64,000 bases of DNA from Variovorax ginsengisoli (GCF_030811835.1 NZ_JAUSRO010000002.1:310001-374000), one strand, 5' to 3'. Shown: positions 1 through 8,635, counted from the stretch's first letter. Notes: generated by a model from the sequence alone, not told the origin. A program made the numbers and translations.

Positions 1-283
1 TGAGCGACGGGAACACCTCGCGTTCCTGCGGCACCCAGCCCAGGCCGGTGCGCACGCGGCGGTGCGCTGGCCAGCGCGTGATGTCCTCGCCGCACCAGCG
101 GATGGTGCCCTGCGTGACGCGGGTGTTGCCCATCAGCGTCTCGAGCAGCGTGGTCTTGCCCACACCGTTGCGTCCGAGCACTGCGAGGCTTTGGCCTTCG
201 GCCAGCGTGAAGCCCAGGCGGTGCAGCACCACCGCGTTGCCGTAGCCGGCGACGACTTTGTCGAAGGCGAGCAGCTCAGCCAT
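1..283 (-). CDS. livF: Branched-chain amino acid-type ABC transporter ATPase LivF, partial
   Basis: N-terminal 94 residues of an ABC ATPase; the gene continues past base 1. A Walker A motif GRNGVGKT lies at residues 37-44 and the Q-loop glutamine at about residue 86 in a GWVPQE context typical of LivF. The ATG at 283 overlaps the stop of the upstream livG by 8 bases, implying translational coupling. In the Liv/HAAT family LivF and LivG form the cytoplasmic ATPase pair driving the LivHM permease. The substrate cannot be read from the ATPase; the neighbouring oxygenase genes argue for an aromatic or amide-like compound rather than leucine. Signature and Walker B motifs lie outside the window. 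Confidence 0.9.
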   Translation of the reverse strand, partial: MAELLAFDKVVAGYGNAVVLHRLGFTLAEGQSLAVLGRNGVGKTTLLETLMGNTRVTQGTIRWCGEDITRWPAHRRVRTGLGWVPQEREVFPSL

Positions 284-1052
284 GGGCCACTCCTGCATGT
301 ATTCCTGCATGGGCGTGACCCAGGTACACCTCGCGCACGCGCGGATCGACGCCGATCTCGGCGGGCGTGCCCTCGGTCAGGATCTGCCCGGCCACCAGCA
401 CCGAGATGCGGCGCGAAAAACGGAAGACGAGTTTCATGTCGTGTTCGATGAACAGCACGCTGATGTCCTGCGGCAGTTCGGCAATCGCTTCGAAGAGTTC
501 ACCGCTCTCGTCCTCGGGCACGCCGGCCGCGGGCTCGTCGAGCAGCAGGATGCGGGGCTTGGCCGCCATGGCGAGCGCGATCTCCAGCAGCCGCTGCTTG
601 CCGTAGGCCAGCTCGGCCACCGGCACGTCGGCCAGCGCATCGAGCTTCAGGCGACCGAGCAAGGCGTGCGCTTCGTCGAACAGCGCCGTGTGCCGCGTGA
701 GCGGCCGCCACCACACCGCGCCCAGGCCTTCGCGCTCGCTGATGGCGAGCACCACCGACAGCAGCGGCGTGAGGCTGGGGAACAGCGTGTTGATCTGGAA
801 GGTGCGCGCCAAGCCCATGCGGGCACGGCGGTCGGCGGTGAACGCGGTGATGTCCTGGCCGTCCATCTCGATGCGGCCCGCGGTTGGTTTGATCACGCCG
901 GTCAGCAGGTTGATGAGGGTGGTCTTGCCGGCGCCGTTGGGGCCGATCAGCGCCTGGCGCGCGCCGGGTTCGAGCGACAGGTGCACGTCGTTCACCGCCT
1001 GGAAGGCACCGAAGCGCACGCCCAGGCCGTGGGTCTGCAGTGCTGGCTTCAT
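276..1052 (-). CDS. livG: Branched-chain amino acid-type ABC transporter ATPase LivG
   Basis: A 258-residue ABC ATPase, the usual LivG size. Walker A GPNGAGKT is at residues 37-44, the signature is the LivG-type AYGKQR, and Walker B ILLLDEP is followed by the LivG-typical PAAG. The ATG at 1052 was chosen because it overlaps the livM stop by 4 bases; a longer open frame upstream lies inside livM and has no family match. It partners with LivF at the membrane to power import through LivHM. It is fifth in a minus-strand series that begins with a Rieske oxygenase at 8601, so it is probably co-expressed with that catabolic pathway. Confidence 0.92.
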   Translation of the reverse strand: MKPALQTHGLGVRFGAFQAVNDVHLSLEPGARQALIGPNGAGKTTLINLLTGVIKPTAGRIEMDGQDITAFTADRRARMGLARTFQINTLFPSLTPLLSVVLAISEREGLGAVWWRPLTRHTALFDEAHALLGRLKLDALADVPVAELAYGKQRLLEIALAMAAKPRILLLDEPAAGVPEDESGELFEAIAELPQDISVLFIEHDMKLVFRFSRRISVLVAGQILTEGTPAEIGVDPRVREVYLGHAHAGIHAGVAHG

Positions 1053-2008
1053 GGCGCGCTCCGCTTCGCGAGGCGCGACAGCGCGCCCATGATGCCGCCG
1101 CGGCCGACCATGACGGCCGCGATCAGGAAGATGCCGAGCCAGAACATCCAGTACTCCGGGTTGAGGTCGGCGAAGGCGTCGTGCACCCCCATGTAGACCA
1201 GCGCACCGATCATCCCGCCGTAGAGCCGGCCGGTGCCGCCGAGCACCAGGATGATCAGCACCTCGGCCGAGCGGTTGAAGCCGATCGACTCGATGCCGAC
1301 GAACTGCGTGGTCTGCGCCAGCAGCGCACCCGCCACGCCGGCCACCGCGGCCGACAACGCATAGGCCATGCGCAGGCGCGACTCGACCGGCGAGCCGATG
1401 GCCAGCATGCGCTTGCGGCTGTCGTGGATGCCGCGCAGCGCCAGGCCGAAGGGCGAACGCAGGATCAGCCGCACGCCCAGGAACAGGACGAGCACCACGC
1501 CGAAGGCGTACAGAAAGGCCGTCTTGCCGAACAGGTCGAACTCGAACAGCCCGAGCACCGGCCACATCACCATGCCCTGCAGGCCGTCGGTGCCGCCGGT
1601 GATGCCCGACAGGCGATTGGCCAACTCGGCCAGCAGCACGCACACGCCGATGGTGATCATCAGCCGCGTGAGGTCGGCACCGCGCACCACCAGGTAGCTC
1701 AGCAGGTAGCCGAGCGCGGCGCAGACGACCAGCGCCACCAGCAAGCCCGTGAAGGGCTCGCCCCAGCCGTGCTTGGCGAGCAGGCCTGCCGCATACGCGC
1801 CGGCGCCGAAGAACGCCGCGTGGCCGACGGTGAGGATGCCGGCATAGCCCAGCGCCATGTCGAGCGACACCGCGAACAGGCCGAAGATAAGGATCTGGCT
1901 CATCAGCGTGAGCTTGTCCGGCAACAGGAAGAAGCAGGAGGCCAGCGCGAGCCAGAAGGCCACCTCGACCCAGCGCAGGCGCTGTGGAGAAATTGCAATG
2001 CGTTTCAT
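1049..2008 (-). CDS. livM: Branched-chain amino acid-type ABC permease LivM
   Basis: A 319-residue polytopic membrane protein of the LivM permease family, with about eight to ten hydrophobic segments and the family's LGYAGILTVGHAAFFGAGAYAA-like block near residue 55 (seen here as GYAGILTVGHAAFFGAG). The ATG at 2008 overlaps the livH stop by 4 bases, and its own stop overlaps livG by 4 bases. With LivH it forms the transmembrane pore of a HAAT-type importer. Members of this family import branched-chain amino acids but also urea, amides and aromatic acids, so the neighbouring genes are the better guide to substrate. Confidence 0.92.
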   Translation of the reverse strand: MKRIAISPQRLRWVEVAFWLALASCFFLLPDKLTLMSQILIFGLFAVSLDMALGYAGILTVGHAAFFGAGAYAAGLLAKHGWGEPFTGLLVALVVCAALGYLLSYLVVRGADLTRLMITIGVCVLLAELANRLSGITGGTDGLQGMVMWPVLGLFEFDLFGKTAFLYAFGVVLVLFLGVRLILRSPFGLALRGIHDSRKRMLAIGSPVESRLRMAYALSAAVAGVAGALLAQTTQFVGIESIGFNRSAEVLIILVLGGTGRLYGGMIGALVYMGVHDAFADLNPEYWMFWLGIFLIAAVMVGRGGIMGALSRLAKRSAP

Positions 2009-2865
2009 GCCAGGCCTCGCTTCGGAATGATGCCGTGGGGCCGCAGCAGAAGCATGATGATCATCACGACGTAGATGAGGAAGGCGCCCGCTTCGGGCCA
2101 GTAGTACTTGCCGGCCACGTCGACGATGCCGACCAGCAGCGCGGCGATGAAGGGGCCGGTGATGGTGCCGGCACCGCCGACGCACACCACGATGAGGAAG
2201 TACACGAGGTACTTGAGCGGGAACGACGGCTCCAGCCCCAGCATGCCGAGGCTCAGCGCGCCGCCCAGACCCGCCAGGCCGCAGCCCAGAGAGAAAGTCA
2301 GGAAGAAGAGGCGCTGCACGTGGATGCCGGTGCCGGCGGCCACGCGCTGGTTGTCGACGGCCGCGCGCACCATCGCGCCGTAGCGCGTCTTGCCGATGCC
2401 CAGCAGCAGCACGGCCAGCACCAGCACGCCGCAGACGACGAGGAAGAGCCGGTAGCGCCCGACCTCGAGCCCGCCCAGCGACACCCGCCCGTCGAGCAGC
2501 GGCGGCAGCTGGAAGGGCTGCATCGTCGGGCCGAAGAAGTAGGTGAAGACCGCGATCGAGACGAACACGACACCGATCGACAGCAGCACCTGGTCGAGCG
2601 GATGCGCCTTGTAGAGCCGCCGGTAGAACACGAACTCCAGCGCCGCGCCGATCAGCGCCGCGGCGACGAAGGCCGCGGCCAGCGCCGGGAAGAAGCCCAC
2701 GCCGTAGCGGCTCATCAGCACGCTCGCGGCGTAGCCGCCGACCATCGCGAAACTGCCATGGGCAAGGTTGACGAAGTTCATCAGGCCCATCGTGATGGAC
2801 AGGCCCACCGCGATGAGGAAGAGGAGCATGCCGTAGGCCACCCCGTCGAAAATCACAATGCCCAT
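2005..2865 (-). CDS. livH: Branched-chain amino acid-type ABC permease LivH
   Basis: A 286-residue inner-membrane permease of the LivH family, hydrophobic nearly throughout. The conserved MGLMNFVNLAHGSFAMVG block near residues 26-43 is the LivH hallmark. It starts 12 bases after the binding-protein gene ends and overlaps livM by 4 bases, so the five transporter genes K-H-M-G-F are contiguous and in the usual order. It forms the heterodimeric channel with LivM. Function as permease is secure from sequence; the transported molecule is not. Confidence 0.92.
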   Translation of the reverse strand: MGIVIFDGVAYGMLLFLIAVGLSITMGLMNFVNLAHGSFAMVGGYAASVLMSRYGVGFFPALAAAFVAAALIGAALEFVFYRRLYKAHPLDQVLLSIGVVFVSIAVFTYFFGPTMQPFQLPPLLDGRVSLGGLEVGRYRLFLVVCGVLVLAVLLLGIGKTRYGAMVRAAVDNQRVAAGTGIHVQRLFFLTFSLGCGLAGLGGALSLGMLGLEPSFPLKYLVYFLIVVCVGGAGTITGPFIAALLVGIVDVAGKYYWPEAGAFLIYVVMIIMLLLRPHGIIPKRGLA

Positions 2866-2877
2866 GGAACAGTCCAG

Positions 2878-4080
2878 TTACTTTGCGGCTTCCTTGGCCG
2901 GGTCCTTGACCTTGTCGAACTTGTCGAACTCGACGTTCACCAGCTTGCCGTCGACCTTCTCGGTCTTGCGGATGTAGACGGTCTGCACGATGTCGCGCGT
3001 GACCGGATCGATCTCGATCGGGCCGCGCGGGCTCTCGAAGCTAAGGCCCTTGAGTGCTTCCATGAACTTGTCGCCCGACACGTCGCCCTTGGTCTTGGCG
3101 AGCGCCAGGTCGATGGCGGCCATGGCGTCGTAGGCGGTCACGGCGAAGTAGCTCGGGCGCAGGGAGGTGCCGAATTGCGCGACGAAGTCCTTCACGAACT
3201 TCTGGTTCTTCGGTGAGGGATGCGCGTACGAGTAGTGGTGGCTGGTGACCAGGCCCAGCGCCACGTCGCCGGTCGCGTCGAGGTAGCTGTCGTCGGTGGC
3301 TTCGCCGGTCGCGAAGAGCTTGATGCCGGCTTCTTCCATGCCGCGTTCCTTCCACACCTTGAGGAAGGCCGGCGGCATCACGCCCGAGGGGAAGAAGAAG
3401 AACACGGCCTGCGGCTTGGCGTCCTTGATGCGCTGCACGTAGGCCGAGAAGTCGGGGTTGTTCATGGGCGTGCGGACCTCGCCCACCACCTTGCCGCCTT
3501 CGGCGGTGAAAGCCTTCTTGAAGGCCGTCTCGGCATCGACGCCGGACGCGTAGTCGGCCACCACGGTGTAGGCCTCCTTCACGCCCTGCTTGGCCATCCA
3601 GCGTGCCATCGGGTCGGTCACCTGCTGAACCGTGAAGGACAGCCGCGCGACGTAGGGCGAGCTGGTGGTGATGGCGGACGACGCCGCGTTCATCACCAGC
3701 GTCGGGATCTTCGCTTGCGTGGCGATGGCGCCCACCGCATAGGCGTTCGGGCTGAAGTCGAGGCCGGTGAGGATGCTCACCTTGTCCCGCACGACCAGTT
3801 CCTGCGCGATGCGCTTGGCGGCATCGGGCGCCGGGCCGGCCGTGTCCTTCTTGATGATCTCGACCGTGCGGCCGGCGATCTTGCCGCCGTGTTCCTTGAG
3901 GTACAGCGCGACGCCGGCGTCGAACTGCCGGCCGTAGTCCGCGTACGGGCCGGAATAGGTGGCGATCATGCCGATGCGCAGGGGTTCGTCGGCCGCGTGC
4001 GCGCTGCCGAAGGCGCCCATGGCCGTGAGCGCGGCGAGGGCGAGGGTGGCGAGGGTGCGTCGCTTGGTCATCTTCATCAT
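2878..4080 (-). CDS. Periplasmic substrate-binding protein of the Liv-type ABC transporter
   Basis: A 400-residue protein with a Sec signal peptide (basic MMKMTKRR, hydrophobic stretch, probable cleavage after AHA near residue 29) followed by a type I periplasmic-binding fold (Peripla_BP_6; start LRIGMIATYSGPYADYG). It captures the ligand and delivers it to LivHM. It diverges from ordinary leucine-binding proteins and resembles family members linked to aromatic-compound uptake; that is a family impression, not a substrate assignment. It lies 22 bases downstream of the ferredoxin reductase gene, in the same transcription unit as the Rieske oxygenase, so its ligand is probably that pathway's substrate. 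Confidence 0.88.
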   Translation of the reverse strand: MMKMTKRRTLATLALAALTAMGAFGSAHAADEPLRIGMIATYSGPYADYGRQFDAGVALYLKEHGGKIAGRTVEIIKKDTAGPAPDAAKRIAQELVVRDKVSILTGLDFSPNAYAVGAIATQAKIPTLVMNAASSAITTSSPYVARLSFTVQQVTDPMARWMAKQGVKEAYTVVADYASGVDAETAFKKAFTAEGGKVVGEVRTPMNNPDFSAYVQRIKDAKPQAVFFFFPSGVMPPAFLKVWKERGMEEAGIKLFATGEATDDSYLDATGDVALGLVTSHHYSYAHPSPKNQKFVKDFVAQFGTSLRPSYFAVTAYDAMAAIDLALAKTKGDVSGDKFMEALKGLSFESPRGPIEIDPVTRDIVQTVYIRKTEKVDGKLVNVEFDKFDKVKDPAKEAAK

Positions 4081-4102
4081 GGAACTCCGAGGTTGGAAGG
4101 AA

Positions 4103-5347
4103 TCAGGTCGCGGCCGTCGGCACGTTCTTCAGGTCGAAGGACGTGTCGGCCAGTTGTGCGGCAGTGGGCTGCGCGCGTGCGGCGATCAGCTTGCGGCTCT
4201 GCATGTGCTCGGCCGGCTTGTTGACCGAGTGCGCACCGACCAGCACGCCGTCGCGCAGGTAGAACAGGCTGAACTTGTCGCTGGCGATGTCGCCGCGGGT
4301 CACGACCTCGTCGCCGTGCACTGGCAGGCCGGCCATCTGGAACTTGAGATCGAACTGGTCGCTCCAGAACCACGGCACCGCGGTGTTGGGCTGTTCTCGA
4401 CCGACCACCGCCGAGGCCGCGGCGCGCGCGCCGTCGTTGGCGGCCTGGATGGATTCGAGCCGCACCCGCGTCGGGCCACCGGGCACCGGCACGAGCGCCA
4501 TCGAGGCCACGTCGCCGGCCGACAGCACGCGCGGTGCCGAGGTGCGGCCGAACGCGTCGACCACGATGCCGTTGTCGACGGCGATGCCTGCAGCCTGCGC
4601 CAGCTCGACGTTCGGCAGCACGCCGACGCCGAGCACCACCAGGTCGCAGTCCACGCTGTGGCCGTCCGTCAGCTCGACCGCGTCGACCTGCCCATTCGTG
4701 CCGTGCAGGGCGCGCACGCCGCGGCCGGTCAGCAGCTCGATGCCGCGGCGACGGTGGGCGTTCTCGACGTAGGCCGACATGATCGGCGGGAAGCTGCGGG
4801 TCAGCAGGTGCGGCTGGGCCTCGACCACCGTGACCTCGACGCCGCGCGTGCGCAGGGCCGATGCCACTTCGAGGCCGATGAAGCCGCCGCCGATGACGCA
4901 GGCGCGCTTGGTGCGGTCGGCGGCGTCGGCCACGCGCAGGGCGTCGTCGAGCGTGCGCAGTTCGACGACGCCATCAAGCTCGGCACCCGGCACCGTGAAG
5001 GGCCGGCAGCGCGCACCGGTCGTCAGCGCGAGCCAGCCATAGCCGAGCGTGCGGCCATCGGCGAGCGTGACCGTGCGCGCGCCGGCATCGACCGCAGCCG
5101 CGCGCTGGCCGAGCTGCAGGTCGATGCGGTTCTGCGTGAAGAAGTCGGGGCCGCGCAGTTGCAGTTGGTCGACGGTGGTCTTGCCGGTGAGCAGCCCCTT
5201 GGACAGTGGCGGCCGCTGGTAGGGCGCGTGGCGTTCGTCGCCGAGGATGGTGATCGGCTCCTCGAAGCCGAGTTCTCGCGCGGTGGCGGCGAGCTGCACG
5301 CCGGCGTACGAGGCGCCGACGATCACCAGGGTCTTCGCGCCGGGCAT
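4103..5347 (-). CDS. FAD/NAD(P)H-dependent ferredoxin reductase (rhodocoxin/putidaredoxin reductase type)
   Basis: A 414-residue pyridine-nucleotide-disulfide oxidoreductase. FAD-binding G-x-S-x-x-G lies at residues 11-16 (GASYAG), the PPLSK block near 46-50, the NAD-binding GGGFIG at 153-158, the second FAD motif around SAGDVAS, and a C-terminal reductase domain with PWFWSDQFDLK. This is the architecture of rhodocoxin and putidaredoxin reductases, which pass electrons from NAD(P)H to a [2Fe-2S] ferredoxin. The ATG at 5347 shares one base with the ferredoxin stop (TGATG), so the two are translationally coupled. It most likely feeds the adjacent ferredoxin and, through it, the Rieske oxygenase. 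Confidence 0.92.
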   Translation of the reverse strand: MPGAKTLVIVGASYAGVQLAATARELGFEEPITILGDERHAPYQRPPLSKGLLTGKTTVDQLQLRGPDFFTQNRIDLQLGQRAAAVDAGARTVTLADGRTLGYGWLALTTGARCRPFTVPGAELDGVVELRTLDDALRVADAADRTKRACVIGGGFIGLEVASALRTRGVEVTVVEAQPHLLTRSFPPIMSAYVENAHRRRGIELLTGRGVRALHGTNGQVDAVELTDGHSVDCDLVVLGVGVLPNVELAQAAGIAVDNGIVVDAFGRTSAPRVLSAGDVASMALVPVPGGPTRVRLESIQAANDGARAAASAVVGREQPNTAVPWFWSDQFDLKFQMAGLPVHGDEVVTRGDIASDKFSLFYLRDGVLVGAHSVNKPAEHMQSRKLIAARAQPTAAQLADTSFDLKNVPTAAT

Positions 5348-5670
5348 CAGATCTGCGTCTCGGGCACGCGCACCGTGATGCCGTCGAGTTCGGCCGTCAT
5401 CGTGATCTGGCAGCTGAGGCGGCTGCCCGGCTGGCGTTCGGACGCGACGCCGTCGAGCAGGTCGTTCTCCATGTCGTCGGCCGGTGGCAGCAGGGCGACG
5501 AAGGCGTCGTCGACGTAGACGTGGCAGGTGGCGCATGAGCAGGAGCCGCCGCATTCGGCGTCGATGCCGCGCACGTTGTTGCGCACGGCGTTCTCCATCA
5601 CGCTGCCGCCGGGCTTGGCGTCGATGCTGCGGGTGCTGCCGTCTTTGAGGATGTAGTGGATCGTGGGCAT
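5347..5670 (-). CDS. [2Fe-2S] ferredoxin, putidaredoxin/adrenodoxin type
   Basis: A 107-residue soluble ferredoxin. Cluster ligands are C40, C46, C49 and C87 in the C-x5-C-x2-C...C spacing of vertebrate-type (adrenodoxin/putidaredoxin) ferredoxins; C44 is an additional non-ligand cysteine. The family normally carries electrons from an FAD reductase to a P450 or to three-component Rieske oxygenases such as dicamba monooxygenase. No P450 gene is nearby, so the Rieske oxygenase at 7267-8601 is the likely acceptor. It is preceded by a 132-base gap holding a dispersed hairpin repeat and is coupled to the reductase gene. Confidence 0.93.
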   Translation of the reverse strand: MPTIHYILKDGSTRSIDAKPGGSVMENAVRNNVRGIDAECGGSCSCATCHVYVDDAFVALLPPADDMENDLLDGVASERQPGSRLSCQITMTAELDGITVRVPETQI

Positions 5671-5700
5671 GGTTGCTTGTGGATGCGCTGTCTCAGCGTG

Positions 5701-5794
5701 GGACACCGCGGAACCGGCTTTGCCGGGCCGCTGGTGTTGCCCCCTGCAAGGGGGTTGGCGAAGCGACACGAAGTGCGCGAAGACTGGGGGTGAG
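5701..5794 (-). repeat. Dispersed intergenic hairpin repeat, copy A
   Basis: A 94-base element between the GS-like gene and the ferredoxin gene, closely similar to 21258-21348. Read on the minus strand it starts 8 bases after a stop codon and contains two hairpins: a 5-base stem at 5740-5754 (CCCCC/GGGGG) and a 5-base stem at 5714-5726 (CCGGC/GCCGG). Both stems are retained in the second copy while the loops differ. There is no U-tract, so it is not a standard terminator. It may act as a transcript stabiliser, an attenuator or a REP-like unit; I cannot tell which. Confidence 0.75.
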
Positions 5795-5802
5795 CATCAT
5801 TT

Positions 5803-7242
5803 CTAGAACATGTCGAAGTACTCGCGATGTTCCCATTCCGAAACGTCGAGGTTGAAGCGGGCGATTTCCGCTTCCTTGATGTGGCAAAGATAGTCGACGA
5901 AGGTCTTGCCCATCTGTTCGTTGAGCATGGCGTCGTCGCGCAGGCAGGCGAGTGCGTCACCGAGCGAGAGCGGCAGCTGCTGGGCCGGCGTCTCGTACGG
6001 TGCATCGGCCGAGGGGCCGGGGTCGGTCTGGTGCCGGATGCCGTCGAGCCCCGAGAAGAGCTGCGACGCGAGGTACAGGTACGGGTTGGCCGTCGGCTCG
6101 CCCACGCGGTTCTCGATGCGCGTCGCCTTCTGGCCGGGGCCGCCGAGCACGCGCAGCATCGCGCCGCGGTTGTCACGCGCCCAGATGGCGCGGTCGGGCG
6201 CCAGCGAGAAGGGGCGGTAGCGGCGGTAGCCGTTGATGGTCGGGCTCGCGAGCGCCGCGGCGCCGCAGGCGTGTGCCTTCAGGCCGCCGAGGTAGTGCAG
6301 ACCGAGTGGGCTCAGGTCCTGGCCTTTCGCCTCGGGCATGAAGGCGTTCACCCCGTCGCTCTTGCGGCGCAGCGACTGGTGCAGGTGCCAGCCGCTGGAC
6401 ATCACGTTCGGGATCTTCGGCCGGCACATGAAGGTGGCGTGGTAGCCCGCGCGCTGGCAGATCTGCTTGATGGCGCTGCGCAGCAGCACCATCGTGTCGG
6501 CCGGCAGTACGCCGGCGGTGGGGCCGAAGGTCAATTCGAACTGGCTCGGGCCGTACTCGATCTCCAGCGAGCGCAGCGGCAGGCCGAGCGCGACGAGGTT
6601 GGAACGCAGCAGCTCCATCACCGGGTCGAGCCGGTCGTAGCGCAGCTCGGTGAGGTACTGGTGGCCGTGCGACAGCAGCGACACGCGCGGTGGCTCGCCC
6701 GGCTGGCCCGAATCGCCCAGGCCCAGGCGCGGGTCCTCGAGCTTGAAGACATGGAACTCGACCTCCAGCCCGGCGATGAAGTCCAGGCCGAGTTCGTCGA
6801 GCTGCTGGACTGCGCGCTGCAGGATCTGCCGCGTCGCGAACGGGCAGGGCTTGCCGTCGGCCATGTAGGCGTCGCACAGGACCCAGCCCGCGCGCGGCGA
6901 CCACGGCAGCACCTTGAAGGTGGCGGGGTCGGCCACCACGGTGAAGTCGGCGCCGCCCTGGAAGCCTTCCATGGCGAAGCCGCCACCGGCGCTGAACACC
7001 GGGAACACGGTCTTGTGCGAGGTGTCCTTGGCGAGCAGGGTCGACGTGAGGTTCACGCCGTCCCACAGTGCGTCGCGTGCCTCGCTGGCGACCAGCGTCT
7101 TGCCACGCAGGATGCCGTGCTGGTCGGGGAACGCGAAGCGCACCACGTCGACTTCGCCGCTGTCGAGCCGGTGGGCCAGTTCCTTGGCCTGCTTGTCCTG
7201 GTCGTCGGACCACAGGCCGAAGCGTTTCACGAAATTGCTCAT
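5803..7242 (-). CDS. Glutamine synthetase-like ligase (probable gamma-glutamylamide synthetase)
   Basis: A 479-residue member of the GS superfamily. Visible active-site elements are E160 and E162 (GLEVEF), E229 and E236 (EIEYGPSQFE), H286 and H288 (SGWHLHQS), the NGYRRYRP loop, the arginine/asparagine block WARDNRGAMLRV, and RIENRVGEPTANPYL. The enzyme therefore looks catalytically competent. It is diverged from GlnA and belongs with GS-like ligases that attach glutamate to amines (PuuA, IpuC and AtdA1/TdnQ/DcaQ types). The position 24 bases after a Rieske oxygenase gene recalls aniline-degradation clusters, where gamma-glutamylation precedes dioxygenation. No amidotransferase-like hydrolase gene is in the window. 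Substrate is inferred, not shown. Confidence 0.88.
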   Translation of the reverse strand: MSNFVKRFGLWSDDQDKQAKELAHRLDSGEVDVVRFAFPDQHGILRGKTLVASEARDALWDGVNLTSTLLAKDTSHKTVFPVFSAGGGFAMEGFQGGADFTVVADPATFKVLPWSPRAGWVLCDAYMADGKPCPFATRQILQRAVQQLDELGLDFIAGLEVEFHVFKLEDPRLGLGDSGQPGEPPRVSLLSHGHQYLTELRYDRLDPVMELLRSNLVALGLPLRSLEIEYGPSQFELTFGPTAGVLPADTMVLLRSAIKQICQRAGYHATFMCRPKIPNVMSSGWHLHQSLRRKSDGVNAFMPEAKGQDLSPLGLHYLGGLKAHACGAAALASPTINGYRRYRPFSLAPDRAIWARDNRGAMLRVLGGPGQKATRIENRVGEPTANPYLYLASQLFSGLDGIRHQTDPGPSADAPYETPAQQLPLSLGDALACLRDDAMLNEQMGKTFVDYLCHIKEAEIARFNLDVSEWEHREYFDMF

Positions 7243-7266
7243 GGCGTGCGTACTCTCTGCGTTCGG

Positions 7267-8601
7267 TCAGGCGCCGAGCCGCGCGGCGGCCCAGGTCGAC
7301 TTGAGGCGGCGCTCGCGGTCGGCTTGCAGCCAGTACGCTTGCGGGCCGACGCCTTCGCTGGCCTTCTCGTTCACGCCGTCGATCGACGGCGGCCCTGACA
7401 TGGCGCTGGCCTGTTCCTGGCCGATGACCATCGGCGCGCCTTCGCCGGCCTGCGTGCTTTCGATCGCCTTCACCAGCATGCGGCGGTAGGCAATGATCCC
7501 CTTGTCGGTGGTGCCCAGGTGCTCGCGCGTGCGGTCCTGGATCGGGCCCTGCGACTCGACGGCCCACTGGTCGTGCACGTTGATGTCCTCGCCCATGCCG
7601 GTGTAGGTCTTGGTGAGCTGTTCGTTGACGTCGTAGCCGTAGTCGTTGCGCTTGTTCTTGCGCGACGTGTAGTTCGGCAGTTCGTACAGTTCCAGCCGCT
7701 GGTCGCGCATCTGCTGCTTGTCGACCGGGCCGGTGAAGCTGGTGAAGATGGCGTACCAGTAGCAGTGCGTGTCGTCGACCGGCACATGCCACTGCGAGAT
7801 CGTCATCTCGGTGCTCATCGGGATCACGAAGGCCTGCGGGAACACGACGTTGGTGACGCGCACGTGCGTGTCGGTGTCCGACACCTTGCGCAGCGTGGTC
7901 AGGCGCAGGCCGTAGTCGGTGCTGTCGACGTTGATCTCGGGCAGGTCGAATTCGCGCAGCACCTTGGTGATGGGCAGGTCGGAGTCCGCCGAGGCGCCGC
8001 GGAACTGCTTGCCGTAGCTCTCCGACGTGTCCTCGTCCTCGAAGAAGCGATGCAGGTACGACGCATGCGCCGGGTCGATGCCCACCTCGAGCGCCTGCAG
8101 CCAGTTGCATTCGAACAGGCCCTTGAAGGCGAAGGTGTGGGTGTCGGGTGCGACGAAGCAGTCGAACTCGGGGAATGCGGGCGGCTCGCCTTCGCCGATG
8201 TACGCGAAGATGGTTCCGCTTTTCTCGACGACCGGATAGGCCGCCTGCTTGATGCGCGTGCACAGCTTGCTGCCCACGGGCTCGGCCGGGGTTTCGAGGC
8301 AGTTGCCCTTGGCATCGAACAGCCAGCCGTGGAATGGGCAGCGCAGGCCGCCGCCTTCGAGCCGTCCGAAGGCCAGGTCCGCGCCGCGGTGGGGGCAATC
8401 GCGGTCGAGCAGGCCCAGCTGGCCGTTCTCGTCGCGGAACAGGACGAAGTGCTGGCCCATCAATTTCACGGGCTTCACAGGACGCGGCCCGGCCAGCTCG
8501 TCCGAAATCGCCACCGGCTGCCAGTAGCGGCGCAGCAACTGACCGGCAGGCGTTCCGGGGCCGACCCGGGTGATGAGATCGTTCTGTTCGGCGCTGATCA
8601 T
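7267..8601 (-). CDS. Rieske non-heme iron oxygenase, alpha subunit (phthalate 4,5-dioxygenase-like)
   Basis: A 444-residue aromatic-ring-hydroxylating oxygenase. The Rieske [2Fe-2S] ligands are C69, H71, C88 and H91 (C-x-H-x16-C-x2-H). The mononuclear iron site shows the bridging aspartate D176 with H179 and H184 (D-x2-H-x4-H). The N-terminal LITRVGPGTPAGQLLRRYW block is that of phthalate 4,5-dioxygenase oxygenases, which are homomultimers without a beta subunit; none is present here. The ATG at 8601 was chosen over a longer frame because the extra residues run into the candidate operator. It is the first gene of the operon, divergent from a GntR regulator. It could be a dioxygenase or an O/N-demethylase. 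Confidence 0.92.
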   Translation of the reverse strand: MISAEQNDLITRVGPGTPAGQLLRRYWQPVAISDELAGPRPVKPVKLMGQHFVLFRDENGQLGLLDRDCPHRGADLAFGRLEGGGLRCPFHGWLFDAKGNCLETPAEPVGSKLCTRIKQAAYPVVEKSGTIFAYIGEGEPPAFPEFDCFVAPDTHTFAFKGLFECNWLQALEVGIDPAHASYLHRFFEDEDTSESYGKQFRGASADSDLPITKVLREFDLPEINVDSTDYGLRLTTLRKVSDTDTHVRVTNVVFPQAFVIPMSTEMTISQWHVPVDDTHCYWYAIFTSFTGPVDKQQMRDQRLELYELPNYTSRKNKRNDYGYDVNEQLTKTYTGMGEDINVHDQWAVESQGPIQDRTREHLGTTDKGIIAYRRMLVKAIESTQAGEGAPMVIGQEQASAMSGPPSIDGVNEKASEGVGPQAYWLQADRERRLKSTWAAARLGA

Positions 8602-8635
8602 GCGTGGAGCTCCATCGTGGGTTTGACGAACATGC

